This document shows positions 48,730 through 57,404 of a DNA stretch of 64,000 bases, one piece after another. Source of the DNA: Gulosibacter chungangensis (GTDB lineage Bacteria > Actinomycetota > Actinomycetes > Actinomycetales > Microbacteriaceae). Each line of letters starts with the position of its first letter. The first letter of the stretch is position 1. Under the pieces are notes generated by a model. The model was not told the origin of the DNA, searched no databases, and was given only the letters and a program-made list of their open reading frames with translations. Location: the NCBI RefSeq assembly GCF_008831155.1, contig NZ_WBKB01000001.1, forward strand, positions 1 through 64,000. Reading direction: 5' to 3'. The translations under genes were made by a program, and so were the position numbers.

Positions 48730-50214
48730 TTATGCGTGCTTCCGTCGAGCGACGATCAAGGTTGCCCCCAACACGCCCAGCGAGACGATGATTCCGAGCA
48801 TCACGAGCAGCTGTGCGGCACCGGTCTGCGCGAGCGCATCCTGGTCGGCTTGCGATTCAGTCGAGACCGAGGGAACCACAGTCAGGCCCGAGTCGCTCTC
48901 GGATTCGGTGGCGGCCGTATCCGGATCATCCGTTTGGCTGCGCGGCGGGATCACCGTAAGCGATTCCTGCGAGCTGCCGTCGCTCTTCGCAGACGCAACA
49001 TCGTCGATCGCACCGCCCGAGCCAGATGTGCTGTCGCCCTTGTCGCCCGACGACGAGGCATTGTTCTCGGAAGCCGAGGGCTTGTTTTCGGAAGGCGCAG
49101 CACCAAGTGCGTCATTCGAGGTACCCGGCTTCGCCGAGACAGTCGGTGCGGGGGCCGCAGTTGTGGTCGGGGCCGACGTCGCTGATGGTGTCGGCGTAGG
49201 CGTCGCGGTGGCCGTGGGCTTCGGCGTTGCCGTAGCAGTCGACGTTGGCTTTGGCGTCGTGGTAGGCGTGGGCGTCGCAGTCGCCGTCGGCTTCGGTGTG
49301 GCCGTAGTAGTCGGCTTCGGCGTAGCTGTCGGGGTCGGCGTGGACGTTGCAGTCGGCTTCGGCGTCGCGGTGGTCGGTGCCGGGGTGGTGGCCGGCTTCG
49401 AAGTCGGAGCCTGCGCCGTGGTGGGACCAAACCAGTCGGTGTAGAGGCGCCAGAAGTTGCGGTTACCGTACGCCGAGCAGCTGTCACCCGTGCCGTAGAG
49501 GTTGTTCAGCGCGGCCTGGTTCGGTGTGTAGGGCGTGTAGATGTAGAGCGAGGCCGTGGCCTGGTTCTGGATGTACACGCTCTTCGTGCCGCAGGAGGCA
49601 CTGGGGTTGTACAGAATCTTGTTGGTCTGGCCAGCCTTGTAGCCGTAGGAATTCGGGTTCTGCTCATAGCGCTTGAACTGCGCCGAGGCATTGTAGAGCT
49701 GGTTGAACAAGCCCGCGTAGTCCGGGTGGCACCAGCCGGGACGGTTCGGGTCATCCGGGCAGTAGTAGCCCATCGCCCGCTCGTAGCGCCAGTTTTGCGG
49801 AGCAGCCATCGTGACGAGCGAGGTTTCCTTCTCAAGCATCACCAGCAGCACCATCGGGGAGATTCCGCAGGACAGCGCGACCTTCGAGATCACCTGCGCG
49901 GCGGTTTCATTGTTCTTGCCGGTGTAGCCGTCACAGCGCGGCGACGAGGGCTGCGAGGTGGTGTTGAGCGTGTGGTTCTTCAGACAGTTCGAGGTGCAGT
50001 TCTTCCCCTTCTCATTGAGGAAGGTCTGGATCTGCGCTGCCGTCATCGAGTCGGAGTCGTAGAAGAGCGAGTCGGTGATCAGCATCCCGGCATCGAACTG
50101 GGAGGCGTCAGCAGCTTCAGCTTTGGACGCGCCAGCGATGCCGGTGAGGCCAATGCCTGCGGTGAGCGCGGCAATGCCGGTGAATACAAGGATGCGCTTG
50201 AGCAGCTGCTTCAT
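48730..50214 (-). CDS. Secreted lysozyme-like wall protein with LAQTG anchor
   Basis: A 494-residue surface protein. The signal peptide is residues 1-35 (AEA-A). Residues 36-265 form a domain resembling the transglycosylase-like hemagglutinin proteins of Microbacteriaceae: MLEKETSLV with putative catalytic Glu128, RAMGYYCPDD, FNQLYNASAQFKRY, SCSAYGNRNFWRLYTDWFG, and several Cys pairs. A Thr/Pro/Lys spacer (266-360) and an acidic Ser-rich part lead to LAQTG (461-465), a helix and RRKHA. LAxTG is the signal of class E sortases, not of the class C enzyme in this window. Its start overlaps the upstream lipoprotein stop by one base. Peptidoglycan cleavage is inferred, not proven. Confidence 0.85.
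   Translation of the reverse strand: MKQLLKRILVFTGIAALTAGIGLTGIAGASKAEAADASQFDAGMLITDSLFYDSDSMTAAQIQTFLNEKGKNCTSNCLKNHTLNTTSQPSSPRCDGYTGKNNETAAQVISKVALSCGISPMVLLVMLEKETSLVTMAAPQNWRYERAMGYYCPDDPNRPGWCHPDYAGLFNQLYNASAQFKRYEQNPNSYGYKAGQTNKILYNPSASCGTKSVYIQNQATASLYIYTPYTPNQAALNNLYGTGDSCSAYGNRNFWRLYTDWFGPTTAQAPTSKPATTPAPTTATPKPTATSTPTPTATPKPTTTATPKPTATATPTPTTTPKPTSTATATPKPTATATPTPTPSATSAPTTTAAPAPTVSAKPGTSNDALGAAPSENKPSASENNASSSGDKGDSTSGSGGAIDDVASAKSDGSSQESLTVIPPRSQTDDPDTAATESESDSGLTVVPSVSTESQADQDALAQTGAAQLLVMLGIIVSLGVLGATLIVARRKHA
49135..49419 (-). repeat. Thr-Pro-rich repetitive coding segment
   Basis: About 95 codons encode a repetitive TATPKPT / TATPTPT-type wall-spanning linker. The DNA repeats at 6 to 36 nt and could vary in length by slippage without breaking the frame. 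Confidence 0.85.
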
Positions 50215-50696
50215 TACAGCGCCTCCGCCGGGGTGGCTTCCGAGGCGCCGTAGGCCTCGTCACTGTCGAAGGTGACCGTGACGCTCCACTCCCCCGCCGT
50301 GACACCCTCGAGCGTCGTGGTCGGGCAGACGGTGCTTTGTGCATCCGGCAGTGCCTCGACTTCTGCGGAGACCGTGTCTCCCACTGCCGAGGTGGCTTCG
50401 ATGTAGCAGGTGCCATCGCCGATGTGGCTGGTGACGATGGAGCTGACTTCGATCGTGCCGGCGCCCTCGTCATAGCGAGCGTCGAGCACGATCACGTTCG
50501 CCTCAAGACGGCCGTCGTCCTCCGGCGCCGCAGTGGGCTCCGAGATGGTCGTCTCGGGAATCGTCGTGGACTCGGTGTCCGTACCTGGGGCAGAACCCGT
50601 GGCGCATCCGGCGAGGGTGAGCGCGAGCACGGCCGCCGTGGCGACACCCCCAAGAATCGGTGTTGAGCGCTTAACAAAAGCAGCGCGACTGGTCAT
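50214..50696 (-). CDS. Small lipoprotein of unknown function
   Basis: A 160-residue protein from the ATG at 50696, with AGGGGAG just upstream; a second ATG precedes it directly. A signal peptide ends in the lipobox LAGC (Cys31). A Thr/Glu-rich linker is followed by a beta-rich domain of about 100 residues with two Cys that may form a disulfide. No family recognised. The stop overlaps the start of the LAQTG protein (TAATG), so the two are coupled and may act together outside the membrane. Confidence 0.8.
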   Translation of the reverse strand: MTSRAAFVKRSTPILGGVATAAVLALTLAGCATGSAPGTDTESTTIPETTISEPTAAPEDDGRLEANVIVLDARYDEGAGTIEVSSIVTSHIGDGTCYIEATSAVGDTVSAEVEALPDAQSTVCPTTTLEGVTAGEWSVTVTFDSDEAYGASEATPAEAL

Positions 50697-50919
50697 CATT
50701 CTCCCCTTTGACGGCGTGTCGTCACTTGGATAAACACCAGTCACACTAATAACAACCATCACAAATGTCACGCCGTTCATTTCTTTTCGGCTCAAAATAG
50801 CCAGACCGCGCGGCGTGTCTCATTGACAGGTTGAAGGTTGCGATCGCGCGCGTGCAGCAAGTTACATTCGAGTTTCGATACCGTTTTCGTTTCGTGATCG
50901 AGCTGCCCCATCAGTAAGA

Positions 50920-52416
50920 ATGAAGTTCATGCCATCGCCAGAATCAGAGTCCGCCGCGTTCACCCGCGGCTCATCTCAAGAGCGGGCGATTGCTTCACGA
51001 TTTCGCGGACCATTCACCCCGCAAATGCTGTTGCTCGTCGCGACACTCATCTTCGTGTTCGCGGGGGATCTCTTTCGCTACACGATCGGTTGGACCGGTT
51101 ACGGCATCATCGCGGCGCTCATCATTGCACTCGCGGTGATCAGTTTCATCAGAACCAGGCCACCGCTGTGCCCAACCCACCTGCCCTCCGGGCTCGTCGC
51201 GTTCATCCTGTGGTGTCTGATCTCCATCCTCTGGTCGCACTACCGCCTCGAAACCGCAGCCGGCAGCTTCGTACAAATCGCCACCGCCTTCGTGGGCCTC
51301 ACAATGGCCCTGACGCTCACTCGCTTCCAGTTCATCCGGGCCCTCGGGGTCGGGATGCGCTTGATCGTGGCTGCGTCCCTCGCCTTTGAATTACTGGCGG
51401 CAATCTTCTTCCCGCGCGGGGTCATCCCACCCACCTATCTGCGCCCGGGGGTCCTCGAGTCGCTCCTGGCAACCGACCACATCCCCGACCCGCTGCCGAT
51501 CGGGTTCTTCTGGTCGCGGAGTGATCTCTTCGAGGGCGGCCCGCTGCAGGGCATTATGGGCAACCGCAATCTCCTCGCCATGGTGGCTCTCCTCGCTCTC
51601 ATCGTCACCGCCGCGCAGCTCTTCGACCGGGTCATCCAGCCGCTGCACGGGATCGTGTCGATCCTGCTTGCGGGCCTGACCATCCTCCTGACCGACTCCG
51701 CCACCATCTACGTGGCGCTCGCCTTCGTGGCCTTCGCGGTGTTACTCGTAACCCTGGGCCGCCGACTGCGTCGCCGGTGGCGCTGGGTGATGTATTTCGT
51801 CGTCGGCATCGGGCTCGCGGTCGGCAGCTATATCGCGATTGCCTTTAATGAGCAGGTTTTCGCGCTGATGAACCGCTCTTCGGATATGACCGGTCGCGCC
51901 GATATCTGGCGCGCGGTCTTTGATCTCGGATCCCAGTCGCCGGTGGTCGGTATTGGCTGGATCAGCTATTGGGCACCCTGGCTTCCGGAATATCACGACC
52001 TCGCGATTGTGCAGGGCATGGCCTACCACCAAGCGCACAACGCCTTCTTCGATGTCTGGATGCAGGTGGGCTTTATCGGGCTCGCGCTCTTTATCGGCCT
52101 GGTCTTTACCACCTTTATTCGCACCTGGTGGATCGCCATCAACCGCCCCGATACCCCCCTGGTGCGCCCGCTGCGCGAGCGCGCACAGCCCCACCTCGCG
52201 GGGATCACCGCGGTGCCGTTTCTCATCATGGTCGCCCTCGTGGTGCAGGGGATGACCGAGTCGCGACTGATTATCGAGGGTGGCTGGCTGCTGCTGACCT
52301 ATTTCGCGATCTACTCGAAGCTGCGTGTGCAGGACCTGTCGATCCTGCCGCGCCATACGGTGGCTGACCGCACCGGCCCGATTACGGTGCTGCTCGACCC
52401 GCGCCGCGACCCCTAG
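50920..52416 (+). CDS. O-antigen ligase/polymerase-like membrane protein (Wzy_C family)
   Basis: A 498-residue protein with ten to twelve hydrophobic helices. The large extracytoplasmic loop between residues about 310 and 380 contains SSDMTGRADIWRAVFDLGSQ, VGIGWISYW and QAHNAFFDVWMQVG, the Wzy_C/WaaL signature with its conserved Arg and His. Relatives join or polymerise lipid-linked glycans. The start is ATG at 50920; an ATG three codons later is also possible. It is divergent from the lipoprotein gene and is the first gene of a rightward surface-glycan group. Confidence 0.9.
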   Translation: MKFMPSPESESAAFTRGSSQERAIASRFRGPFTPQMLLLVATLIFVFAGDLFRYTIGWTGYGIIAALIIALAVISFIRTRPPLCPTHLPSGLVAFILWCLISILWSHYRLETAAGSFVQIATAFVGLTMALTLTRFQFIRALGVGMRLIVAASLAFELLAAIFFPRGVIPPTYLRPGVLESLLATDHIPDPLPIGFFWSRSDLFEGGPLQGIMGNRNLLAMVALLALIVTAAQLFDRVIQPLHGIVSILLAGLTILLTDSATIYVALAFVAFAVLLVTLGRRLRRRWRWVMYFVVGIGLAVGSYIAIAFNEQVFALMNRSSDMTGRADIWRAVFDLGSQSPVVGIGWISYWAPWLPEYHDLAIVQGMAYHQAHNAFFDVWMQVGFIGLALFIGLVFTTFIRTWWIAINRPDTPLVRPLRERAQPHLAGITAVPFLIMVALVVQGMTESRLIIEGGWLLLTYFAIYSKLRVQDLSILPRHTVADRTGPITVLLDPRRDP

Positions 52417-52421
52417 GAGCT

Positions 52422-52441
52422 ACACCTCTATATAGGGGTGT
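52422..52441 (+). terminator. Probable terminator after the O-antigen ligase-like gene
   Basis: ACACCTCT-ATAT-AGGGGTGT pairs with one G-T wobble and is followed by TTT. It lies 5 nt after the stop codon. It is short, so termination may be partial. Confidence 0.6.
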
Positions 52442-52594
52442 TTGGATGATCTGTGCAGCATCAGCGTGAATTCCGCGGAAGTTCACGGAGAATTCGCCAC
52501 GAAGGTGAGGATTTGCTCAGATTCATCTGCCTATGATCAGCCCGTCTCTCGTCACTTTCGGTGGCGAAATCATAGTTGATGGGGAGCCCAGATC

Positions 52595-53728
52595 TTGTCG
52601 CCAAAGCACGCCGCCACGCCAACCATTGGCGAGCGGAAGCGGCGGCAGGTGCTTCGCTTGGCAACCGCATCCGTTGTCGTGGCGGGACTGCTCACCACCG
52701 CCGGGGCCTACCTCGCGAATCCCTCGACCGACCCGGCCGCGATTGACCTCATCCCCACCGCCGACCCATCCTTCTCCCAGCCAACTGACACCATCGAACC
52801 GGTGACAGGCGGGCAGGGTGGCGGCGTGACCCCCGACTCGGCATTCGGCCCGACGAGCATCCGCACCGGTGAGAGCGGGCAGGCGGCGAATCCGAATAGC
52901 GCGGCACTGAACGGCGCGACGAATCAGAAGGCGCAGCAGGCGGTGCAGTGGCCACTCGCAAGCGGGGATAAGAACATCACCTCCGGGTTTGGGCCGCGGG
53001 TCTCCCCCTGTGCCGGATGCTCCTCAAATCACCGCGGTCTCGATTTCGCCGGAGCCGTGGGCACGCCGGTCGGATCGATCTCGGCGGGCATCGTGATCGA
53101 TGTCTCGCGCGTGGACAACGGGGGCCTCGGCGTGCACGTCGTGGTCGAGCACCGGATCGATGGCAAAGTGACCCGTTCGGTATACGCGCACCTGCTGACC
53201 GGATCGCTGACGGTCAAGCCTGGGGACGTGGTGCTCGCCGGCGAAAAGATCGGTGAACTCGGCAATACTGGCTCGTCCACCGGCCCCCACCTGCACTTAG
53301 AAATTGTCGTGCAAGGCACGCACGTGGACCCCTACACCTTCCTCAAGAAGTACGCCGATGATGAGGATATTGACGTCATCGACCGCCCGGCGGTGGACTG
53401 GGCAGAGGATCAAGATCCGGATGCCGAGGGTGAGGGCTGGACGCCCAATAAGGACACCCTCAAGCTCGATCCGGCGGAACTCTCGAACGTTGATCCGAAG
53501 GCACCCGGACAGACGGCGGAGCCGACGGTCACGGAGAGCGATGATCCGACGGAAGGCACCGCGCCGTCGGAGAGCACTGCGCCCACCACGACCCAGGATC
53601 CGGAGGCGACCACCGATCCTGAACCAACCGAGACTGGTGGCGAAACTTCCGGGCCGGGGTCGGCATCGCCCGAAGCTGACCCCAGCCAGACCCGCGAGCC
53701 GACCGAGACCAAGCAGTCAGGCGAATAA
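52595..53728 (+). CDS. M23 family metallopeptidase (LytM-like)
   Basis: A 377-residue exported protein. The N-terminal helix (about residues 20-41) is a signal anchor. The M23 domain runs from about 120 to 255: HRGLDFA near 144 and GPHLHLE near 231 supply the zinc and catalytic His residues. The C-terminal 100 residues are acidic, Thr/Pro/Glu-rich and likely disordered. It probably cleaves peptidoglycan crosslinks during growth. The start is TTG with GGGGAG 8 nt upstream. It converges on the UDP-sugar dehydrogenase gene, 11 nt apart. Confidence 0.93.
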   Translation: MSPKHAATPTIGERKRRQVLRLATASVVVAGLLTTAGAYLANPSTDPAAIDLIPTADPSFSQPTDTIEPVTGGQGGGVTPDSAFGPTSIRTGESGQAANPNSAALNGATNQKAQQAVQWPLASGDKNITSGFGPRVSPCAGCSSNHRGLDFAGAVGTPVGSISAGIVIDVSRVDNGGLGVHVVVEHRIDGKVTRSVYAHLLTGSLTVKPGDVVLAGEKIGELGNTGSSTGPHLHLEIVVQGTHVDPYTFLKKYADDEDIDVIDRPAVDWAEDQDPDAEGEGWTPNKDTLKLDPAELSNVDPKAPGQTAEPTVTESDDPTEGTAPSESTAPTTTQDPEATTDPEPTETGGETSGPGSASPEADPSQTREPTETKQSGE

Positions 53729-53739
53729 GCAGGCCCGTA

Positions 53740-55077
53740 CTACCGCCGCCCCATCCCGACGTACTGCCAACCCGCATCCTGCCATTCCGAAGGCTCAAGA
53801 CAGTTGCGGCCATCCAGCAGCAGCCGATTGGCGACGAGCTTGCCCGCTTTCTTGGGGCTGAGCTTGCGGTATTCCTTCCATTCGGTGAGCAGAAGCACTG
53901 CATCCGCCCCGGCGAGCGCCTCCTCGACGGTATCGACCACGAGCCGCTCCGGCTGCCGACGACGCACGTTCTCGGCGGCCTGCGGATCCGTGATGCGCAC
54001 CGTGACTCCGAGTTCGGCAATCTTCGCGGCAATATCCAGCGCCGGCGAATCCCGGATGTCGTCGCTATCGGGTTTGAAGGCAGCGCCGAGCACCGCCACC
54101 GTCGCGCCCTCGAGGGGGCGACCGAGGTGCTCTTGCAAGAGTTCGACCGCACGCATCCGCTGGCGCGTGTTCACCGCATCCACATTGCGGAGGAATTCGA
54201 GGGAGCGACCCGCACCGAGTTCTTCCGCCCGGGCGATGAAGGCGCGAATGTCCTTGGGGAGGCAGCCGCCGCCGAAGCCAATCCCGGCGCGCAGGAACTT
54301 CTTGCCGATGCGGTCATCTTGGCCGATGGCCTTTGCGAGCGTGGTGACATCGGCCCCGGTGGCATCGCACAGCTCCGCCATGGCGTTAATGAAGGAGATC
54401 TTCGTGGCGAGGAAGGCATTGGCCGAGGTCTTCACGAGTTCCGCGGTCGGATAGTCGGTAACGATCTTCGGGATCTCCTGCGCCAATAGCTTGGCGTAGA
54501 CCTCATCGAGGAGCCGCTCGGCGAGCTTGGCTGCAGATTTTTTCGTGGGCAGGCCGTAGACGATCCGATCGGGGCTGAGCGTGTCTTTGACCGCGAAGCC
54601 CTCGCGCAGGAACTCGGGGTTCCAGGCGAGCAGCGCATCCTGCTTCGCGAATTTCTTCGCGAGCCGTGCCGCCGTCCCGACCGGCACGGTGGATTTACCA
54701 ACCACCAAGGGCGCGAGGGTACGGTCCTTCACCGAGGATGTGGCCAGCACTTCCGCGAGCGCATCCGTCGCTTCATCGATAAACCGCAGGTCCGCGCCCT
54801 CGCCGGTGGCAAGCTGCGGCGTGCCCACCGCGAGGAAGTGCACATCGGCCGCGGCGATCTCGCGATAGTCGGTGGTGAAGCTCAATCGCCCCGAGGTGAC
54901 CGCCCATTCCAAAAGTTCCGCGAGTCCCGGTTCGTAGAACGGTGCGCGGCCAGCCGCGAGCTCGGCAATTTTCTGCGCGTCGGAGTCGAGCCCGATCACC
55001 CGGTGGCCCAGTTCCGCCATGCAGGCAGCGTGGACGGCGCCGAGGTATCCGCAGCCAATGACCGAGATCAACTTCAT
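53740..55077 (-). CDS. ugd: UDP-glucose/GDP-mannose dehydrogenase family protein
   Basis: A 445-residue NAD-dependent enzyme that oxidises UDP-glucose to UDP-glucuronate or acts on a related nucleotide sugar. MKLISVIGCGYLGAVHAACM is the NAD-binding start, the catalytic Cys is in IGFGGGCLPKDIRAF near residue 270, and the C-terminal UDP-binding domain is complete. The ATG at 55077 is taken; the much longer frame runs antisense to the next gene and is not coding. The product would feed uronic acids into the surface glycan made by the neighbouring genes. UDP-glucose is the likeliest substrate but is not proven. Confidence 0.92.
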   Translation of the reverse strand: MKLISVIGCGYLGAVHAACMAELGHRVIGLDSDAQKIAELAAGRAPFYEPGLAELLEWAVTSGRLSFTTDYREIAAADVHFLAVGTPQLATGEGADLRFIDEATDALAEVLATSSVKDRTLAPLVVGKSTVPVGTAARLAKKFAKQDALLAWNPEFLREGFAVKDTLSPDRIVYGLPTKKSAAKLAERLLDEVYAKLLAQEIPKIVTDYPTAELVKTSANAFLATKISFINAMAELCDATGADVTTLAKAIGQDDRIGKKFLRAGIGFGGGCLPKDIRAFIARAEELGAGRSLEFLRNVDAVNTRQRMRAVELLQEHLGRPLEGATVAVLGAAFKPDSDDIRDSPALDIAAKIAELGVTVRITDPQAAENVRRRQPERLVVDTVEEALAGADAVLLLTEWKEYRKLSPKKAGKLVANRLLLDGRNCLEPSEWQDAGWQYVGMGRR

Positions 55078-55166
55078 AGTGTCGCTTTCTTGAGGGAAAT
55101 GTTTCCGCTCAGGCAACCGCACCAAATTGAACGCCAGCCAAACAACAGCTTTCGAGAGGTTGGTGC

Positions 55167-55198
55167 CCTGCTCTTCAGTACCCCTGCTCTTCAGTACA
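55167..55198 (+). repeat. Perfect 16-nt tandem duplication in the acyltransferase leader
   Basis: CCCTGCTCTTCAGTAC occurs at 55167-55182 and 55183-55198 without a gap and ends 8 nt before the start codon at 55207. It replaces what would be the ribosome-binding region, which lacks a good Shine-Dalgarno sequence. Confidence 0.85.
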
Positions 55199-55206
55199 TT
55201 GGTGGG

Positions 55207-57336
55207 ATGACCGATCGGCAGTCCGCGCCACGCGCCACCGGGTATCTCCCCGAGGTGCAGGGGCTGCGCACCGTCGCACTGGCGCTCGTTGCGATCTATC
55301 ACATTTGGTTCGATCGGGTCTCGGGTGGGGTGGACGTCTTCCTCGTCATCTCGACCTATTTGATGACCCGCTCGCTCACCGCCCGCGCCGAAGCCGGAAC
55401 GATCACGCGACCGCTGAGCCACCTGATCGGTAAGTTCGCGCGGCTGCTGCCCGCGGCGGTGACCGCGATCGTCTTGATCCTCGCGACGTTCTGCCTGCTC
55501 CATCCCGCACCGCTGTGGGACTCCGCGATCGAGTCGGCCCGAGCGTCCCTGTTCTATGTCGAGAACCAGCACCTGCAGAACCAGTCCGTGGACTATCTCG
55601 ACCCGGGTGCCGAGGGCCCGAGCCCCTTCCAGCATTTCTGGTCGCTTTCGGTGCAGGGGCAGGCGTTTATCTTGTGGGCGCTGCTGCACTGCCTTGGGGA
55701 TCTCCTCGCGCGGCTGCTGGGCCAGCCGGTCCGGCGCGTGCAACTGCTGATCTTCGTTGTAGTGTTCGGTGCCTCCTTCGGCTATGCGCTGCAGTTCGTG
55801 GCGGTCGACCAGCCGCGCGCCTACTTTGACACCCTCGCGCGGCTCTGGGAGTTCGCGGCGGGGTCGATTCTCGCGTTGGTGCAGCCCTGGGTGCGGGTGC
55901 CGGTACGGCTGCGGCCCTGGCTCGGTTGGCTGGGGCTCGCCGGGGTGCTCACCTGCGGTTGGCTGCTGCCGGTGGAGGCAAGCTTCCCCGGCTGGGCGGC
56001 GCTGTGGCCGGTGGCCTCGACGGTGCTGGTGATTCTCGGATGCAGTGAGGATGCGCGGGGTGCAGGTGTCTTGCTTGCGAATCCGCTCCTTGCCTCGGCG
56101 GGGATCTTTACCTATGCGCTCTATCTCGTGCACTGGCCCGTGCTCGTGTATTTCTTGTCGGTCACCGAGCTCGAGCGAGCGAATTGGTGGCAGGGAGCCG
56201 TGGTGCTCGTCATCTCGGTGGCCGTCTCGCTGCTGATTGCCAAGACGGTCGAGCAACCGATGCTGCGGTTCATCCGTCGTTCTAAGCGTGCCGCGGGCGC
56301 CCGCGCGCATTCGGTGCGGACCATCCTGCGGCGCTGGTGGCGCGAGAACTGGCGGCCGGGGCTCGCGGGCATACTGCTGATGACCATCGGCCTCGGCGCG
56401 GTGAGCGGCGCAACTTCCCTCGGCGAGGCGAAGATCCTCGCGGCCAGGCAGCAGCTCGCGAGCCTCGATATCGCGAATCTTGGCGCGAATGCGGCCGATC
56501 CGCAGGCCCCACCGCCCGCGGAACTCCTCGATTTTGTGCGCAAGGACACCTCGGTACCGGGCCTACCTTGCGACCTCGACGATCCGCTCGCGACCGAACT
56601 CTGCTTCGATCTGCCTGCGACCACAGGCACCCCAGACCGAAAGATCCTCGCGCTCGGGAACTCCCACAGCATCCAGTTCAATGGCGCGCTGCTGGAAGCC
56701 GTGGAGCGGCAACCGAGCTGGTCGCTGCACACTCGCGGCGCCTGGTCCTGCACGATCGAGCTGGCCAAGGATGCTGCCGACGGTGATCCCTGCGCGGAGC
56801 TCTGGGCGAATGCGCTCGACTGGATCGAGAGGGAGCAGCCGGATGCGGTAGTGCTTTTCGGCACGCAATCCACGCTCACGCAGGAAATTTCGCAGTGGGA
56901 ACTGCTGCGCTGGCTCGACCTGGCCCGTGAGCGCTCCCCCGAGACCCAGTTTGTGGCAGTGCGCGATAATCCGCGTTTCGATCGCGATCTCCCCGAGTGC
57001 GCCGCCGAATTCGGGCACGATGCCCCCGAGTGCCGCGTGGCTGCCGTACATGCGCTCGACCCGCTCTTTGTGGAGGCGCTGCTCGATCTTGGGGTGATCT
57101 GGGTGGACCTACAGGAGGTCATCTGCCCGGATGGTTTCTGCACGCCGTCCCAGGGTGGTCTGTGGGTATTTCAGGACGATAATCACCTCACCGACGCCTA
57201 CACGCGCTCGCTCGCCCAAGAGTTTGCTCAGCGTGTGCATCCGGAGCTTGGTTGGTGGCCGGCGGAGGTATATACGAGCGGAGCGCTCGTCGACCGCAGT
57301 CCACCGGGCGATATCGAAACCATGCCGCGAGACTGA
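55207..57336 (+). CDS. Acyltransferase-3/SGNH O-acetyltransferase, copy 1 (OatA-like)
   Basis: A 709-residue membrane protein. Residues about 10-370 form the acyltransferase-3 domain with ten or so helices (YLPEVQGLRTVALALVAIYH, the conserved GGVDVFLVIS, and FQHFWSLSVQGQAF). A C-terminal extracytoplasmic SGNH esterase-type domain has its Ser in ALGNSHS near 484 and its Asp/His pair in DDNHLTDAY near 657. It moves acetyl groups across the membrane onto a wall or capsular glycan. It is followed by a paralogue only 68 nt downstream. Confidence 0.93.
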   Translation: MTDRQSAPRATGYLPEVQGLRTVALALVAIYHIWFDRVSGGVDVFLVISTYLMTRSLTARAEAGTITRPLSHLIGKFARLLPAAVTAIVLILATFCLLHPAPLWDSAIESARASLFYVENQHLQNQSVDYLDPGAEGPSPFQHFWSLSVQGQAFILWALLHCLGDLLARLLGQPVRRVQLLIFVVVFGASFGYALQFVAVDQPRAYFDTLARLWEFAAGSILALVQPWVRVPVRLRPWLGWLGLAGVLTCGWLLPVEASFPGWAALWPVASTVLVILGCSEDARGAGVLLANPLLASAGIFTYALYLVHWPVLVYFLSVTELERANWWQGAVVLVISVAVSLLIAKTVEQPMLRFIRRSKRAAGARAHSVRTILRRWWRENWRPGLAGILLMTIGLGAVSGATSLGEAKILAARQQLASLDIANLGANAADPQAPPPAELLDFVRKDTSVPGLPCDLDDPLATELCFDLPATTGTPDRKILALGNSHSIQFNGALLEAVERQPSWSLHTRGAWSCTIELAKDAADGDPCAELWANALDWIEREQPDAVVLFGTQSTLTQEISQWELLRWLDLARERSPETQFVAVRDNPRFDRDLPECAAEFGHDAPECRVAAVHALDPLFVEALLDLGVIWVDLQEVICPDGFCTPSQGGLWVFQDDNHLTDAYTRSLAQEFAQRVHPELGWWPAEVYTSGALVDRSPPGDIETMPRD

Positions 57337-57404
57337 CCCCTCGCTAAACTGGGCCCGGTCCATTCCGAGCAAGGTCCATTCCACAGCAAGAAGGGCACGA
57401 GCAA

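Noticed and set aside
49135-49419. Regular repeats that could suggest a CRISPR array
   Set aside because: They encode a Thr-Pro-Lys wall linker in frame; there are no unique spacers of constant length and no cas genes nearby.
54838-55206. Upstream extension of acyltransferase copy 1
   Set aside because: It overlaps ugd antisense, and the acyltransferase-3 domain begins right after the ATG at 55207, as in the paralogue.
55078-56310. Upstream part of the long minus-strand frame continuing from ugd
   Set aside because: UDP-sugar dehydrogenases begin MKLISVIG at 55077; the upstream part is antisense to acyltransferase copy 1 and Arg/Gln/His-rich.
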